A stretch of 64,000 nt of DNA from [Clostridium] symbiosum (lineage in GTDB: Bacteria; Bacillota; Clostridia; Lachnospirales; Lachnospiraceae), in NCBI GenBank assembly GCA_021769625.1, contig JAETSN010000004.1:45154-109153 (forward strand). The letters run 5' to 3'. Shown here in pieces: positions 1-9,291 of the stretch. The position numbers and the translations under genes were made by a program. The first letter of the stretch is position 1, and each line of letters begins with the position of its first letter. The notes under the pieces are model-generated. The model was not told the DNA's origin. It did no database searches and saw only the letters and a program-made list of their open reading frames with translations.

Positions 1-1034
1 ATATCCATGATATCCCCGTCTGCCGTATAAGAGAATGTTCTCCCGGTGAACAGCAATGTCCGTATCATCCTGTTTAACTTCGGATAATCAAGCAGCTTCC
101 CTATCAAAGAATCAAACAGTGTGTTCTTCTCCACCAGAAGCATCCGGACCGCCTCAAAAAATCCCTCTTCGCTCCATGCCGCCCCCTTCGAGCCATCCCC
201 CACTTTGCCGGCGATATCCTCATCTATCAACTGACAAAGCCTTGAAACCAAAAAAGGATAACCCGAAGTATAGTCGTGTATCCTGCCCGCCATCTTTTCA
301 ATGTTCATCCCGGTGCAATGCTCCTTCTCATATTCCTGAAGCATTCCGGCGATATCATCCCGCGAAAAACTCATATCAACTTTTAAATCTGTCGCTATGT
401 TCCACGGACTGTTATATCTATGCTCTTCCTGCGGACGGAATTTTTGTTTCAGGTTCCTGATATCATACACTCCCGCCAAAATGACAGAGCGGAATGCAGG
501 CTGGATATCACGATCGATATACATGGCGCGGAGCTGCGCCAGAAAATCCAGAAACACCTGATTGTTCGATGCGCTGTCCACCTCATCGATCATCAGCACG
601 ATCGGTTTATCTGATGCGGAACAAATATCATTCAGAGCCTCAAATAACTCTTTCAGCGTAAAATGTCTGTTTTCCGCATTTGCATTTTTTCTCAGTGTCG
701 TTTCGGCTTCCTGAATCCTTTCATTTTCTGTCAGATCATTTCTTTTTAATCCTCTGAGAAACGAATTTGCAAAAGCGATCGAAAATACATTTCCATTCTC
801 GAATTTTGCCTGATCAAATATCTGAAAATCAATAGACACCACATGGTAATCACATTGCAGATAGCCGCAGAGCGCCCGCAGCGTGGTAGTCTTTCCGTAT
901 TGCCGCGCTCTGTTGATCGTAATATATTTTCCTGCATCCACAAGCCGCTTTATCTCACTCAGCCGCCCTTCTATGTTTACCATATAATGCTCTTTTGGAA
1001 TACATACTCCGGTTGTATTAAAAACTCTGAGCAT
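1..1034 (-). CDS. AAA-ATPase-like protein (AAA-ATPase_like/DUF1703 type), partial
   Basis: Open reading frame from an ATG at 1034 to the window edge, so the C-terminal part is missing. The start has a good ribosome binding site (GGGAGGGG, then GTGTAA). The N-terminal sequence reads MLRVFNTTGVCIPKEHYMVN, followed by a region with the P-loop variant NRARQYGKTTTL and a Walker B-like stretch VLMIDEVDSASN, then a conserved SGYPFLVSRLCQLID segment. This arrangement is typical of the AAA-ATPase-like family whose members usually carry a C-terminal PD-(D/E)XK-like domain (the DUF1703 family), common in gut Firmicutes and Bacteroidetes and of unknown function. The C-terminal domain cannot be seen here. 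It may be independent of the genes that follow on the same strand. Confidence 0.8.
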   Translation of the reverse strand, partial: MLRVFNTTGVCIPKEHYMVNIEGRLSEIKRLVDAGKYITINRARQYGKTTTLRALCGYLQCDYHVVSIDFQIFDQAKFENGNVFSIAFANSFLRGLKRNDLTENERIQEAETTLRKNANAENRHFTLKELFEALNDICSASDKPIVLMIDEVDSASNNQVFLDFLAQLRAMYIDRDIQPAFRSVILAGVYDIRNLKQKFRPQEEHRYNSPWNIATDLKVDMSFSRDDIAGMLQEYEKEHCTGMNIEKMAGRIHDYTSGYPFLVSRLCQLIDEDIAGKVGDGSKGAAWSEEGFFEAVRMLLVEKNTLFDSLIGKLLDYPKLNRMIRTLLFTGRTFSYTADGDIMD

Positions 1035-1081
1035 TTACACCCCTCCCTTTCCGGATACCGATACTACAACACACTTTCCGC

Positions 1082-1348
1082 TTACCGCACATCCTTATAC
1101 AGCAGATAATAATCTGTCTCCACATTCCCCATCTGCTCCTTCATCCACCGCATGGCATCCTCCAACGCCTTATTGTACACGGCCGGCGCCAGATGTTCGC
1201 AGAACAGCTCTATGATCTGCTGCTGTTCAATGATCCCGATCTCCTCCCCCCGGGCATCCAGATAAAATGCTTTCACCTCATCGGCAAGCCGTTTTTTCTG
1301 TTCATCGTTCAGTTTTACCGCCTCATTCAGATTTTTCCTGTTTCTCAT
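1082..1348 (-). CDS. DUF2164 family protein
   Basis: Small 88-residue soluble protein, rich in charged residues, with the pattern RLADEVKAFYLDARGEEIG then ELFCEHLAPAVYNKALEDA, which matches the DUF2164 family as I know it. Family members are about 80-90 residues, so this one is full length. A GAGGGAAG sequence precedes the ATG. Function unknown. It lies 34 nt upstream of nothing on its own strand except the partial ATPase gene below it, and 34 nt downstream of the transporter gene stop, so it may be read from the transporter promoter. Confidence 0.75.
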   Translation of the reverse strand: MRNRKNLNEAVKLNDEQKKRLADEVKAFYLDARGEEIGIIEQQQIIELFCEHLAPAVYNKALEDAMRWMKEQMGNVETDYYLLYKDVR

Positions 1349-1382
1349 ATCCCCGCTGCTTCCCTCCGTATTTTTCGCATGC

Positions 1383-2741
1383 TCACCCGAACCATCCCTG
1401 CAGGATCAGCAAAATGAGCAGCACCGGCAGGATATACGTCACATAGATCCGGATCCCCTTCGGTATTTTCAGTCCCTCCCCGGTGTTCGCCTCTTTCAGA
1501 TAGTGATCAAACCCCCAGCCATATCTTGTCACGCAAAACAGCAGATAGATCAGCGAACCGATCGGCAGGATGCAGTTGCTGACGATAAAGTCCTCCAGAT
1601 CCAGCACTGCGGAGCCTTCTCCCATCGGCTGAAAAGCCGACCACAGATTATACCCGAACACGCAGGGCAGGGACAGCACGATCAGCAGCACCAGATTGAC
1701 CATGCATGACTTTTTTCTGCTTAAGTGGAACAGATCCATCCCGCAGGAGATAATATTCTCAAACACCGCCAATATCGTGGAAAAAGCGGCAAATGTCATA
1801 AACAGGAAAAAGAGCGCGCCCCAGATCCTTCCCGCCGCCATATGGTTAAACACATTGGGCAGGGTGATAAAGATCAGGCTTGGCCCGTTGTCCGGGCTGA
1901 TGTCAAAGGCAAAACATGTGGGGAAAATGATGAGTCCCGACATGATCGCTACAAAGGTATCCAGGATCGCGATATTCACGGACTCCCCCAACAGAGTATG
2001 CTTTTTATCGATATAACTGCCGAAGATCGCCATCGCGCCGATCCCAAGGCTCAAGGTGAAAAATGCCTGATTCATCGCCGCGACGACGGTCTCCAGGATT
2101 CCCGCCTCCTTCATCCTCTCCAGGTCAGGCACCAGATAAAATCTCAGCCCATCCATAGCGCCCTCCAACGTCAGCCCACGCACCGCCAGGATCACGATGA
2201 TAAGCAGCAGAAGCACCATCATGATCTTCGTGATCTTTTCCACGCCCTTTTGCAGCCCTATGGAACAGACCAGGATACCCGCCGCCACGATAATGACCAT
2301 CACCACCGTCAGCACAAGCGGATCTTCCAGCATGCTCTGGAACATCCCCGCCACCTCAGCGGTATCCTTACCGTCAAACCTGCCCAGCAGCATCTGGTAA
2401 AAATAGTACAGCATCCAGCCCGCAACAGTGGTATAGAACATCATCAGGATATAGTTCCCCGCCATGCCCAGATATCCGTTCAGATGCCATTTCTGTCCCG
2501 GCCTTTCCAGTTCGGTAAAACTCCTGACAATACTCTTTCTGCTGGCTCGCCCCACCGCAAACTCCATTGTCATGACAGGCACGCCCATCGCCACCAGAAA
2601 AAGCAGATACAGCAGCACGAACATGCCGCCGCCGTACATCCCCGTAATATAGGGAAACCTCCACACATTGCCGATGCCGATGGCACATCCTGCAGACAGC
2701 AGGATAAACCCCATCCGTGATCCTAATCTTTCTCTTTCCAT
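1383..2741 (-). CDS. Sodium-dependent neurotransmitter symporter (NSS/SNF) family amino acid transporter
   Basis: About 452 residues with eleven or so hydrophobic segments. The N-terminal SRMGFILLSAGCAIGIGNVW followed by RFPYITGMYGGG is the sodium and substrate binding signature of LeuT/MhsT-type transporters, and MNQAFFTLSLGIGAM matches the unwound sixth helix. Expected role: Na+-coupled uptake of an amino acid; the substrate cannot be told. The open frame extends upstream to 2837, but the ATG at 2741 is chosen because GAGGGAG lies eight nt before it and the protein then begins just before the signature. An ATG at 2759 has poor spacing. The copy of a dispersed repeat between this gene and the penicillin-binding protein gene argues that it has its own promoter or reads through. 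Confidence 0.92.
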   Translation of the reverse strand: MERERLGSRMGFILLSAGCAIGIGNVWRFPYITGMYGGGMFVLLYLLFLVAMGVPVMTMEFAVGRASRKSIVRSFTELERPGQKWHLNGYLGMAGNYILMMFYTTVAGWMLYYFYQMLLGRFDGKDTAEVAGMFQSMLEDPLVLTVVMVIIVAAGILVCSIGLQKGVEKITKIMMVLLLLIIVILAVRGLTLEGAMDGLRFYLVPDLERMKEAGILETVVAAMNQAFFTLSLGIGAMAIFGSYIDKKHTLLGESVNIAILDTFVAIMSGLIIFPTCFAFDISPDNGPSLIFITLPNVFNHMAAGRIWGALFFLFMTFAAFSTILAVFENIISCGMDLFHLSRKKSCMVNLVLLIVLSLPCVFGYNLWSAFQPMGEGSAVLDLEDFIVSNCILPIGSLIYLLFCVTRYGWGFDHYLKEANTGEGLKIPKGIRIYVTYILPVLLILLILQGWFG

Positions 2742-2831
2742 CCGATCATTCTCCCTCATTTTCCTTTTGTATAATATGTTGTCCTCTTTATATTCCATAC
2801 CCACATGGCATTTACCAAAGTGACTGTTCCC

Positions 2832-2877
2832 GGTCAACCAGAAATCTGCTCAGGCATACTGGCGGCTGCCGCGAGGT
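2832..2877 (-). repeat. Dispersed structured intergenic repeat, diverged copy
   Basis: Read on the minus strand, this stretch starts directly after the stop codon of the penicillin-binding protein gene with CCTCGCGGCAGCCGCCAGTA and continues with a stem-like segment ending in TTGGTTGA-like sequence. It is similar to copies at 23300-23376 and 34325-34503. It is the most diverged of the four copies. Confidence 0.5.
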
Positions 2878-4488
2878 TCAGTCCTCCGTATCCGCCGCGT
2901 CAAAATACGCGTCAAACACCCGCCTTGCGATCGGCACCGCATAATCGCCGCCGGAACCCGCGCCCTCGATGATGACCGTGACACAGATCTGCGGATCTTC
3001 CGCCGGCGCAAAGCCGGTAAACCACGCATGGGAATCCCTGTCCTTGTTATACTCCGCGGAACCGGTCTTTCCCGCCGCCGTATAGGGCCGCCCCTGCAAC
3101 CTTGTGGCAGTGCCGGATTCCACCACTTCCCGCATCAGCCCCTGCAGGATATAGGCTTCCTGCTGGGTCATCATCTCCGTAGTACCCGGGGAAGAAAACC
3201 GTTTGATCACGGCGCCGTTTGAATTCTCCACATGATCCACCACATACGGCTGTTGCAGCACGCCGTCGTTGGCGATGGCGCAGGTGATCAGATTCATATG
3301 CAGCGGCGTCACCAGCGTTTCCCCCTGTCCGATGGCGATCTGCATCTGATCGTTCGCCGACATATCCGGCTTGATCTTCACCGTGCTGACGGACGACTCC
3401 AGATCAAAGGGAAGGTTTTCCCCGAACAGGAGTTTATCCAGTGTTTTATCGAAACTGTCCCAGTCCACCTTCGTCCCCATATTGGCAAAGGAAGAGTTGC
3501 AGGACTTCGCAAAGGATTTCTCGAAATCCACTTTTCCGTGGTTCGCCCCGTGGTAGCACTGTATCCTCGATCCGTCTATCTTGATGGAACCGTTGCAGGT
3601 AAAACTGTAATTCGTGTAAGTGGACGGATTTTCATGGATATACTCCAGCGCCGTCACGATCTTGAATGTCGATCCCGGCGGATACAGCCCCTGCGACGCC
3701 CGGTTCAGCAAAACCCCCGACTCGTCATCTTCCAGCAGGTCCTCCCAGATCTCCGATATCTCATTTGGATTGAAATCCGGCTTCGAGACCATGGCAAGCA
3801 CCTCGCCGGTCTTCGGGTCCGTGGCAATGATCGCGCCCTCATAGATGCCCAGCGCCCTGTTTGCAGCCTCCTGCATCTTCACATCCAGCGTTGTATAGAC
3901 ATTGTCACCGGGATTTTTCCGGTCCTTCATCCCGTTGTCCATCTTCTCATTGATCGGCGCATTGGACTGGATCAGATAATAATTCATTTTATTCTCAATG
4001 CCCGTCTTTCCCTTGGTGGAATACCCAACCACATGGGAGAACAGGCTGTCATAGGGATATCTTCTGACTTCCGAGCCGTCCGCCTGGGTGATCGTTTCTG
4101 CCAGCACCTCTCCGCCTCTCGCCATGATGCTTCCCCGACGGTTCTGCGCCACCAGGATCTGCTGCCCGGCATTATAACTGTTGTTGATCATGACCTCCTG
4201 ATTCTGATAGACATAGACGCATATATAGGTCATCATCCCGAGAAACAGGAAAACAAAAAAGTAGGATACCAACAGTATCTCCCTGTTTTTATGTTTCTTC
4301 TTTTTCTTCCTCGAAGCCTTCTTTTCCGAATATGCTTTCTCCGGCCCCGCCTTCACTAAATCTTTCTTCCCCGAAAAAGAATTCCTCTTTTCCGGCCCTG
4401 TCAGTCTCTCCGGTTCCTTCACTTTCTTCTTTTCCGGCTCTTTCAAGTTTCCGCCTGCCTCCGGCGGCTTTATTTTTCTTTTTAACAT
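2878..4488 (-). CDS. Penicillin-binding protein transpeptidase (FtsI/PBP2 type)
   Basis: About 536 residues. A long basic and acidic N-terminal tail (residues 1-70, rich in K, E, P) precedes one membrane segment (around REILLVSYFFVFLFLGMMTY) and an extracytoplasmic transpeptidase domain. The three active-site motifs are present: STFK (in PPGSTFKIVTAL), SCN (in FAKSCNSSF) and KTG (in AAGKTGSAEY). It cross-links peptidoglycan, most likely as the partner of the FtsW/RodA glycosyltransferase encoded just upstream. The ATG at 4488 is preferred over the one at 4503 because AAGGAG lies six nt before it. With this start the gene overlaps the 3' end of the FtsW gene by 200 nt in another frame; no later start would keep the membrane anchor. 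Confidence 0.93.
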   Translation of the reverse strand: MLKRKIKPPEAGGNLKEPEKKKVKEPERLTGPEKRNSFSGKKDLVKAGPEKAYSEKKASRKKKKKHKNREILLVSYFFVFLFLGMMTYICVYVYQNQEVMINNSYNAGQQILVAQNRRGSIMARGGEVLAETITQADGSEVRRYPYDSLFSHVVGYSTKGKTGIENKMNYYLIQSNAPINEKMDNGMKDRKNPGDNVYTTLDVKMQEAANRALGIYEGAIIATDPKTGEVLAMVSKPDFNPNEISEIWEDLLEDDESGVLLNRASQGLYPPGSTFKIVTALEYIHENPSTYTNYSFTCNGSIKIDGSRIQCYHGANHGKVDFEKSFAKSCNSSFANMGTKVDWDSFDKTLDKLLFGENLPFDLESSVSTVKIKPDMSANDQMQIAIGQGETLVTPLHMNLITCAIANDGVLQQPYVVDHVENSNGAVIKRFSSPGTTEMMTQQEAYILQGLMREVVESGTATRLQGRPYTAAGKTGSAEYNKDRDSHAWFTGFAPAEDPQICVTVIIEGAGSGGDYAVPIARRVFDAYFDAADTED

Positions 4489-5797
4489 TGAGCGCTCCTT
4501 CATCCTGTCTGATGATATATAATCCTTCCATGATCGAAAACATGATCAGTGTTGTCATGACCGAACTGCCGCCATAGCTGACAAGGGACAGAGTCACCCC
4601 CGTGAGCGGAATAAATTTTGTATCCCCGCCGATGGTCAGAAACACCTGAAAGATATATAAAATTCCCATACCAAACGCTATAAGCTGATAAAATCTGTCT
4701 TTAAACCGCATGGAAATATCCATGAACATGATAAAACAGCTCAGTGATATCATGATCACGCAAAGCGCTGTGATCAATCCCATCTCCTCCGACACTGCGG
4801 AAAAAATAAAATCCCTCTCCACCTTCGGAATATCCCCCGGCGCCCCCTGAAAAAGCCCCAATCCGAAAAGACCTCCTCTTCCGAGAGAAAACAGGGACTG
4901 GGTGACCTGATACCCTTCCCCGTCTATCACGCTCCAGGGGTCCTTCCACGCCTGTACCCGCACCTGCACATGCCGGAAAAGCCGGTAGGCGATCACCGAA
5001 GCGCCGCAGCCGCCGGCGGCGCCGAGCAGCAGATACCAGAAATTCCTCGTGGCAAGAAAGACCATCAGCACATACGTCACAAAAAAGATCAGCGCGCTCC
5101 CCAGGTCCCTGGACGCCACAAGGATCAGCACATGGATCCCCGCCACCGCCGTCACATACGCCACCTGCAGCAGGCCGGTGCTCTGATACAGCGCACTGGC
5201 AATAAAAAATACAAACACGATCTTGACAAACTCCGACGGCTGGAAACTGATCCCGAACACGGAGTAGGACAGCTTGGAGCCATAAGTCGCATTCCCCAAA
5301 AGCAGCACCGCCCCGAGGGGCAAAATCCCGATCAGGGCATAAAGCCAGCTGTAGTTTCCCAGAATCTTTACCCGCCGCATAATATACGGCACAGCCATCG
5401 CCACCGCCATGGACCCCAGCACGATCACAAACTGCCGGATCGCCAGACGCATATCCAGCCTCGTCAGCACCACAAAACCGATCACGAGCAGCATGCACAT
5501 GTTATGGAGCACGAGCCTGTTGACCGCCGGATAGCACAGTTCAAACAGCACCAGCACCGCAAATACCGCGAGCTGCTGGAACGCATAGAAAAACAGGTAC
5601 TGCAGATCCCCCGTCTTAATGCAGATGGTCAGAAAACAGGTGAAATGCACAAAAAACAGCAGGATCACCTGTCTCGTATAGATCCCTTTTCTCTGCTTTT
5701 CCTCCCGGAATCTGAATACCGAAAAACTTTCGTAGGTATAGATCGCCATACAGAGGGCTATGAAATATTTTGATAAAGCAACTACATACTGTTCCAT
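4289..5797 (-). CDS. FtsW/RodA/SpoVE family peptidoglycan glycosyltransferase
   Basis: 502 residues, polytopic membrane protein of the SEDS family. Visible family features are SFQPSEFVKI, the GCGLG-type loop region GGLFGLGLFQGAPGDIPKVE, DFIFSAVSEEMG and SYGGSSVMTTL near the end of the membrane domain. It polymerises lipid II into glycan strands together with a transpeptidase partner, here the next gene. Three or four extra hydrophobic segments precede the core, as in some Clostridia. After the last membrane helix (GLYIIRQDEG) the protein continues with a roughly 70-residue tail of K, E, G and R that is encoded by the same DNA as the N-terminal tail of the downstream transpeptidase. The start has only a weak ribosome binding site; the upstream U32 gene ends six nt before it, suggesting coupled translation. 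Confidence 0.93.
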   Translation of the reverse strand: MEQYVVALSKYFIALCMAIYTYESFSVFRFREEKQRKGIYTRQVILLFFVHFTCFLTICIKTGDLQYLFFYAFQQLAVFAVLVLFELCYPAVNRLVLHNMCMLLVIGFVVLTRLDMRLAIRQFVIVLGSMAVAMAVPYIMRRVKILGNYSWLYALIGILPLGAVLLLGNATYGSKLSYSVFGISFQPSEFVKIVFVFFIASALYQSTGLLQVAYVTAVAGIHVLILVASRDLGSALIFFVTYVLMVFLATRNFWYLLLGAAGGCGASVIAYRLFRHVQVRVQAWKDPWSVIDGEGYQVTQSLFSLGRGGLFGLGLFQGAPGDIPKVERDFIFSAVSEEMGLITALCVIMISLSCFIMFMDISMRFKDRFYQLIAFGMGILYIFQVFLTIGGDTKFIPLTGVTLSLVSYGGSSVMTTLIMFSIMEGLYIIRQDEGALNVKKKNKAAGGRRKLERAGKEESEGTGETDRAGKEEFFFGEERFSEGGAGESIFGKEGFEEEKEET

Positions 5798-5803
5798 AAA
5801 TCT

Positions 5804-8614
5804 CTATTCTACAGACCGGCGGAAACGTCCCTGCGTGACTTCCATCCCGGCTATTTTTCCTTTTTTTGTCTCCGTCATGTCACTGCCGGCACTTTTGCTT
5901 TTGCTCTTCCCCTGTTTTATCCCGCTTCCCCGGACATCGTTTCTTTTATCCTTCTCTGATCGTTTGTTCTTCCCCTCTAATTCAGATGCCAGAATATCCT
6001 GAAAAGTTTTCAGCACTTCCCCTGCGGTATCCCCGTCCTCCGTCGTAAATTCTATCCGGAATGCCCTGATCCCGTCCTGCAGCAGCATCCACAAATTTTC
6101 ATGATACGATGTGGGCAGGCAGTTATAAATGATATTATAACAGTGATCACAGTTTGTATAAACAGGAAATATATTGCCCATCCTGTCAGTCAGTTCCGTG
6201 TAATGCTTTCTGTTTTTATCGCACCGGCCAGAAGAGAGTTTGATGCAGTTGGCTGACACCATAAACGGAGTCCTGCCGTATACAGGCGCTTCCAGTTTTC
6301 CACGGCGCAGCGGTCTCTCCGCATCATCTGCAACGTCTGCACGATCTGCATTGACACCGTTACCTTCACTGCCCTCGCTGTCTTCGTTGTCCCCGGTATC
6401 TGCACTGTCTTCAGGATGCGGTATTTTTTCTTCCTCCTTCACACAGGCTTCCCCGGCTGCCGTGCACAGCTCCCGGATCTCATTGCTGTCCAGCTCCAAC
6501 GGAATGCTGATGCTGTCCAGTTCCTTTCTCCAGAAAGAAACCGCCTCCCGATTCCATGCGTAAAGGGAGGCTTCCCCGGCGATCCTTCCCCGCCAGGAAA
6601 TACTCTTTACCCACGCAAGTACATCGACAGTACCGCAATACAAAACATCGGGCTTTCCTTCCTCTATCACCGCCTGCAGTCTTTTCAGAAAAGCCTCGTC
6701 ACTTTTCCGAAAGACCACCGGACACTTTATGCCCCAGTTTACTTTTTTGCTGCAGAGCCTTTTTCTGATCTCAGCGTCCTCCAAAAGCAGGTCGGCATCG
6801 ATGACAAGCGTTTCCTTTATATCCGCCGTCTTTCTGTCTTCCGCGTTTTCCACGATGGAAATAGCATGGCTGGCAACCGGCTCCGCAGCGGCTGTCCGTT
6901 TTCCCTCTGCCCTTTCCATGGCGGAAATAACGGCTTCAAACTGCTCTCTGGTCTGTATCATGATCTTTAGGTCACAAGCCGCTGTCTCACTCTCCGGATC
7001 TTTGTATCCTTCCCAGCCGCTTTTCGGCTTTTGGCAACCTTCCCATCCGCCCGCTTCCGGTTTCTCCTGCGGTTCATCCCCTTCCAGCCGGCCCTCCGGA
7101 TTTTTGCCATACCCCTCATATCCCTGTGCTTCCACAGTCTGACACTTCTGTTGATCTCCGTTTTTTGGCGGTTCTGCAGCATCCCGCGCGCCGTATGCCG
7201 TATATATTTTCTGCAAAAGCTCCCTGCGGAGCTGTTTGATCCATTTCACCGGCACAAAAGTATTATCGCCCAGTTCCACCTCGCACTTTTCCACCGTAAA
7301 AGGTGTTCCGCCGGTCTTTACAAGCTGTCCTCTGATCTCTTCCTCGCTCACCGACCGTTTTTCGGCATTCTCCGCCACAGGCCCGGATACGGAAACGCAT
7401 ATTTCTGCCTTTTCTCTGCCCTCCGATAAACTGTCTGATAAACTATCCGATAAGCGCCCCTCAATATAGAGCGGCTCTCCTGCCCTGCATTTCATACGGA
7501 TATTCACTGCCTTTTTCGGCAGTTCCCGGATATAAGTTTCCCGCAGATCCTTTAAGAGCGCCGGATCCGCATCGTTATATCCCGGTTTTTGCAGCGTCAA
7601 CATCTCCTGCCCTCTGCTCCTAAAATAATAGCCGCTTCCGGCCTCGCTTCTGATGTAAAGATCCGCCAGTAGCCGCTTATCACTCTGATCGATCTTCCAT
7701 CCCTGCCTGTAGACACTTATGTTCTCTCCTTTACCCGCTTCAATAGATATATTTTTTATACTATTCATTTCATTTACATTCTTTTTATCCGCTTCCCTTT
7801 TATCGTTTGCCCTGCCTCCTACAGAAATATGTTCATAATATTTATCTATATATTTTCTATACACAGACACAACACCAGCAACATACTCCGGTTTCTTCAT
7901 CCGTCCCTCGATCTTAAACGAATCGATCCCCGCCCCAATCAGCTCCGGTATATGCTCCAACGTATTCATATCCTTTAAGCTCAGAAAATACCCGTCTTTT
8001 CCCGCCGTTTTATAGGGCAGTCTGCAGGGCTGGGCGCAGCGGCCGCGGTTGCCGCTCCTGCCGCCGATCACACTGCTCATCAGGCATTGCCCGGAATAGC
8101 AGTAGCACATGGCACCGTGAATAAAGGCCTCTATCTCAACAGGGACTTTCTCTTTGATAAATCTTATCTCCTCTAAAGACAGCTCCCTTGCCGGCACGAT
8201 CCGCTCACATCCTGCCTTCTTCAGGTAAGATGCGCCGTATATGCCCGTGATCGTCATCTGGGTGCTGGCATGGAATTTCAAATCGGGAAAATACTTCTTC
8301 AAAAAGCCAAGCACACCTGTATCCTGCACGATAACGCCATCCAGGCCCGCCTCATACAACGGCTGTATATAGCCGTATATTCTTGAAAACTCCCGCTCTT
8401 TTACCAGCGTATTGACCGTCAGATACACCCTGACACCGAAGAGATGAGCCTGTCTGATGACCGACACCAGATCTTCCTCCGAAAAATTCTCCGCATAAGC
8501 CCTTGCGCCAAATTCCCTGCCGCCCAAATAAACCGCATCCGCTCCGGCGTTCACCGCCGCAAGAAAACTTTCATAGCTGCCGCAGGGAGCAAGCAGTTCC
8601 ACTTTTTTCCCCAT
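5804..8614 (-). CDS. U32 family peptidase / RNA hydroxylation-type protein, unusually long
   Basis: About 936 residues. The N-terminal half is a clear U32 domain: it begins VELLAPCGSYESFLAAVNAG and has the family signature EAFIHGAMCYCYSGQCLMSS around residues 165-185, with the following cysteines of GRSGNRGRCAQPCR. U32 proteins act as collagenase-like proteases or in tRNA/23S rRNA hydroxylation (TrhP, RlhA); which applies cannot be told. The C-terminal half has a second conserved region (NCIKLSSGRC and YTNCDHCYNIIYNCLPTSYH). Between and after them are low-complexity stretches, including a SLSD-type repeat near residue 390, an E/G/K-rich run near 530-590 and a K/S-rich tail, which explain the extra length. 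The ATG at 8614 sits five nt after AGGAG; a GTG at 8617 is too close. Confidence 0.88.
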   Translation of the reverse strand: MGKKVELLAPCGSYESFLAAVNAGADAVYLGGREFGARAYAENFSEEDLVSVIRQAHLFGVRVYLTVNTLVKEREFSRIYGYIQPLYEAGLDGVIVQDTGVLGFLKKYFPDLKFHASTQMTITGIYGASYLKKAGCERIVPARELSLEEIRFIKEKVPVEIEAFIHGAMCYCYSGQCLMSSVIGGRSGNRGRCAQPCRLPYKTAGKDGYFLSLKDMNTLEHIPELIGAGIDSFKIEGRMKKPEYVAGVVSVYRKYIDKYYEHISVGGRANDKREADKKNVNEMNSIKNISIEAGKGENISVYRQGWKIDQSDKRLLADLYIRSEAGSGYYFRSRGQEMLTLQKPGYNDADPALLKDLRETYIRELPKKAVNIRMKCRAGEPLYIEGRLSDSLSDSLSEGREKAEICVSVSGPVAENAEKRSVSEEEIRGQLVKTGGTPFTVEKCEVELGDNTFVPVKWIKQLRRELLQKIYTAYGARDAAEPPKNGDQQKCQTVEAQGYEGYGKNPEGRLEGDEPQEKPEAGGWEGCQKPKSGWEGYKDPESETAACDLKIMIQTREQFEAVISAMERAEGKRTAAAEPVASHAISIVENAEDRKTADIKETLVIDADLLLEDAEIRKRLCSKKVNWGIKCPVVFRKSDEAFLKRLQAVIEEGKPDVLYCGTVDVLAWVKSISWRGRIAGEASLYAWNREAVSFWRKELDSISIPLELDSNEIRELCTAAGEACVKEEEKIPHPEDSADTGDNEDSEGSEGNGVNADRADVADDAERPLRRGKLEAPVYGRTPFMVSANCIKLSSGRCDKNRKHYTELTDRMGNIFPVYTNCDHCYNIIYNCLPTSYHENLWMLLQDGIRAFRIEFTTEDGDTAGEVLKTFQDILASELEGKNKRSEKDKRNDVRGSGIKQGKSKSKSAGSDMTETKKGKIAGMEVTQGRFRRSVE

Positions 8615-8642
8615 CACTTCTCCTGTACTTTCCTATATGATG

Positions 8643-8671
8643 AAAAAAGCTGTCGCTTTCCGACAGCCTTT
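8643..8671 (-). terminator. Rho-independent terminator after zapA
   Basis: On the minus strand a perfect 7-bp stem GCTGTCG / CGACAGC with a five-nt loop GAAAG is followed by a run of six T. It lies just after the zapA stop and before the U32 gene. Confidence 0.85.
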
Positions 8672-8680
8672 TGGTACTTT

Positions 8681-9085
8681 CTAGTTCTTCCCTTTTAATT
8701 CCGTTTCCAAACGTACTATTTTTTTTGCATTTTCCTGCAGTTCCGTATTCATATTCCTCACATTTTTCTCGGAATTTTCAAGCTTGATCTGATAGGAAAT
8801 CAACTCATGTTTCAGATCGTACAATTCCTTTTCCTTCGCTTTTACTTCTTCCTCCAGAATGCTGATCTGCTTTTTCGCCTTAAAATACTCGTCGGCAATA
8901 TTGATCTGCATCAGCACGCTCTGCATATCCAACGGCAGTTTTTTAAAACTGTCCATCTTCCCGTACTCTGCCATTTTATTGTTGATATAACTGGCTACTT
9001 TCTGAAAATATTCTTCGCTTTCATACCCGCTCAGCGTATATACTTTCCCGCCGATCAAAACTTCAGCATCCACTTTGGAATCCAT
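8681..9085 (-). CDS. zapA: Cell division protein ZapA
   Basis: 134 residues. The N-terminal part (DAEVLIGGKVYTLSGYESEE, then YFQKVASYINNKMAEY) is the ZapA dimer domain and the C-terminal part is a long coiled coil (residues about 60-130). ZapA binds FtsZ polymers and bundles them at the division site. The frame is open to 9145, but the ATG at 9085 follows GAGGGA with six nt spacing and begins where the family usually begins. A terminator follows it. Its closeness to FtsW and PBP genes fits a division role. Confidence 0.88.
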   Translation of the reverse strand: MDSKVDAEVLIGGKVYTLSGYESEEYFQKVASYINNKMAEYGKMDSFKKLPLDMQSVLMQINIADEYFKAKKQISILEEEVKAKEKELYDLKHELISYQIKLENSEKNVRNMNTELQENAKKIVRLETELKGKN

Positions 9086-9149
9086 ACCGTTTCCCTCATT
9101 TGCAAAGCACAAAATATGCTGCTTATCCTTAAAAAAATATACCATATCT

Positions 9150-9179
9150 ATTATACATGATATTACGGTATAATTGCAA
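9150..9179 (-). promoter_or_regulatory. Probable sigma-A promoter of zapA
   Basis: On the minus strand TTGCAA (at 9174-9179) and a consensus TATAAT (at 9150-9155) are separated by 18 nt, about 65 nt upstream of the zapA start. Confidence 0.55.
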
Positions 9180-9291
9180 GCCCGAAATTTTGTATAGTTC
9201 CATCTAGTTGACGACAGCGGACGCTGGGAGGAAAATCAAATCCTCTCGGCTGGTCAGTGGCATTAACTTATATGAAAGGCTGAACTATTAC

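Noticed and set aside
1725..2720. Long open frame of 331 codons on the plus strand
   Set aside because: Antisense to the NSS transporter; His/Gln/Asp-rich composition of a mirror frame.
3232..4359. Long open frame of 375 codons on the plus strand
   Set aside because: It lies entirely antisense to the penicillin-binding protein gene, has no ribosome binding site and an arginine/histidine-rich composition typical of a shadow frame.
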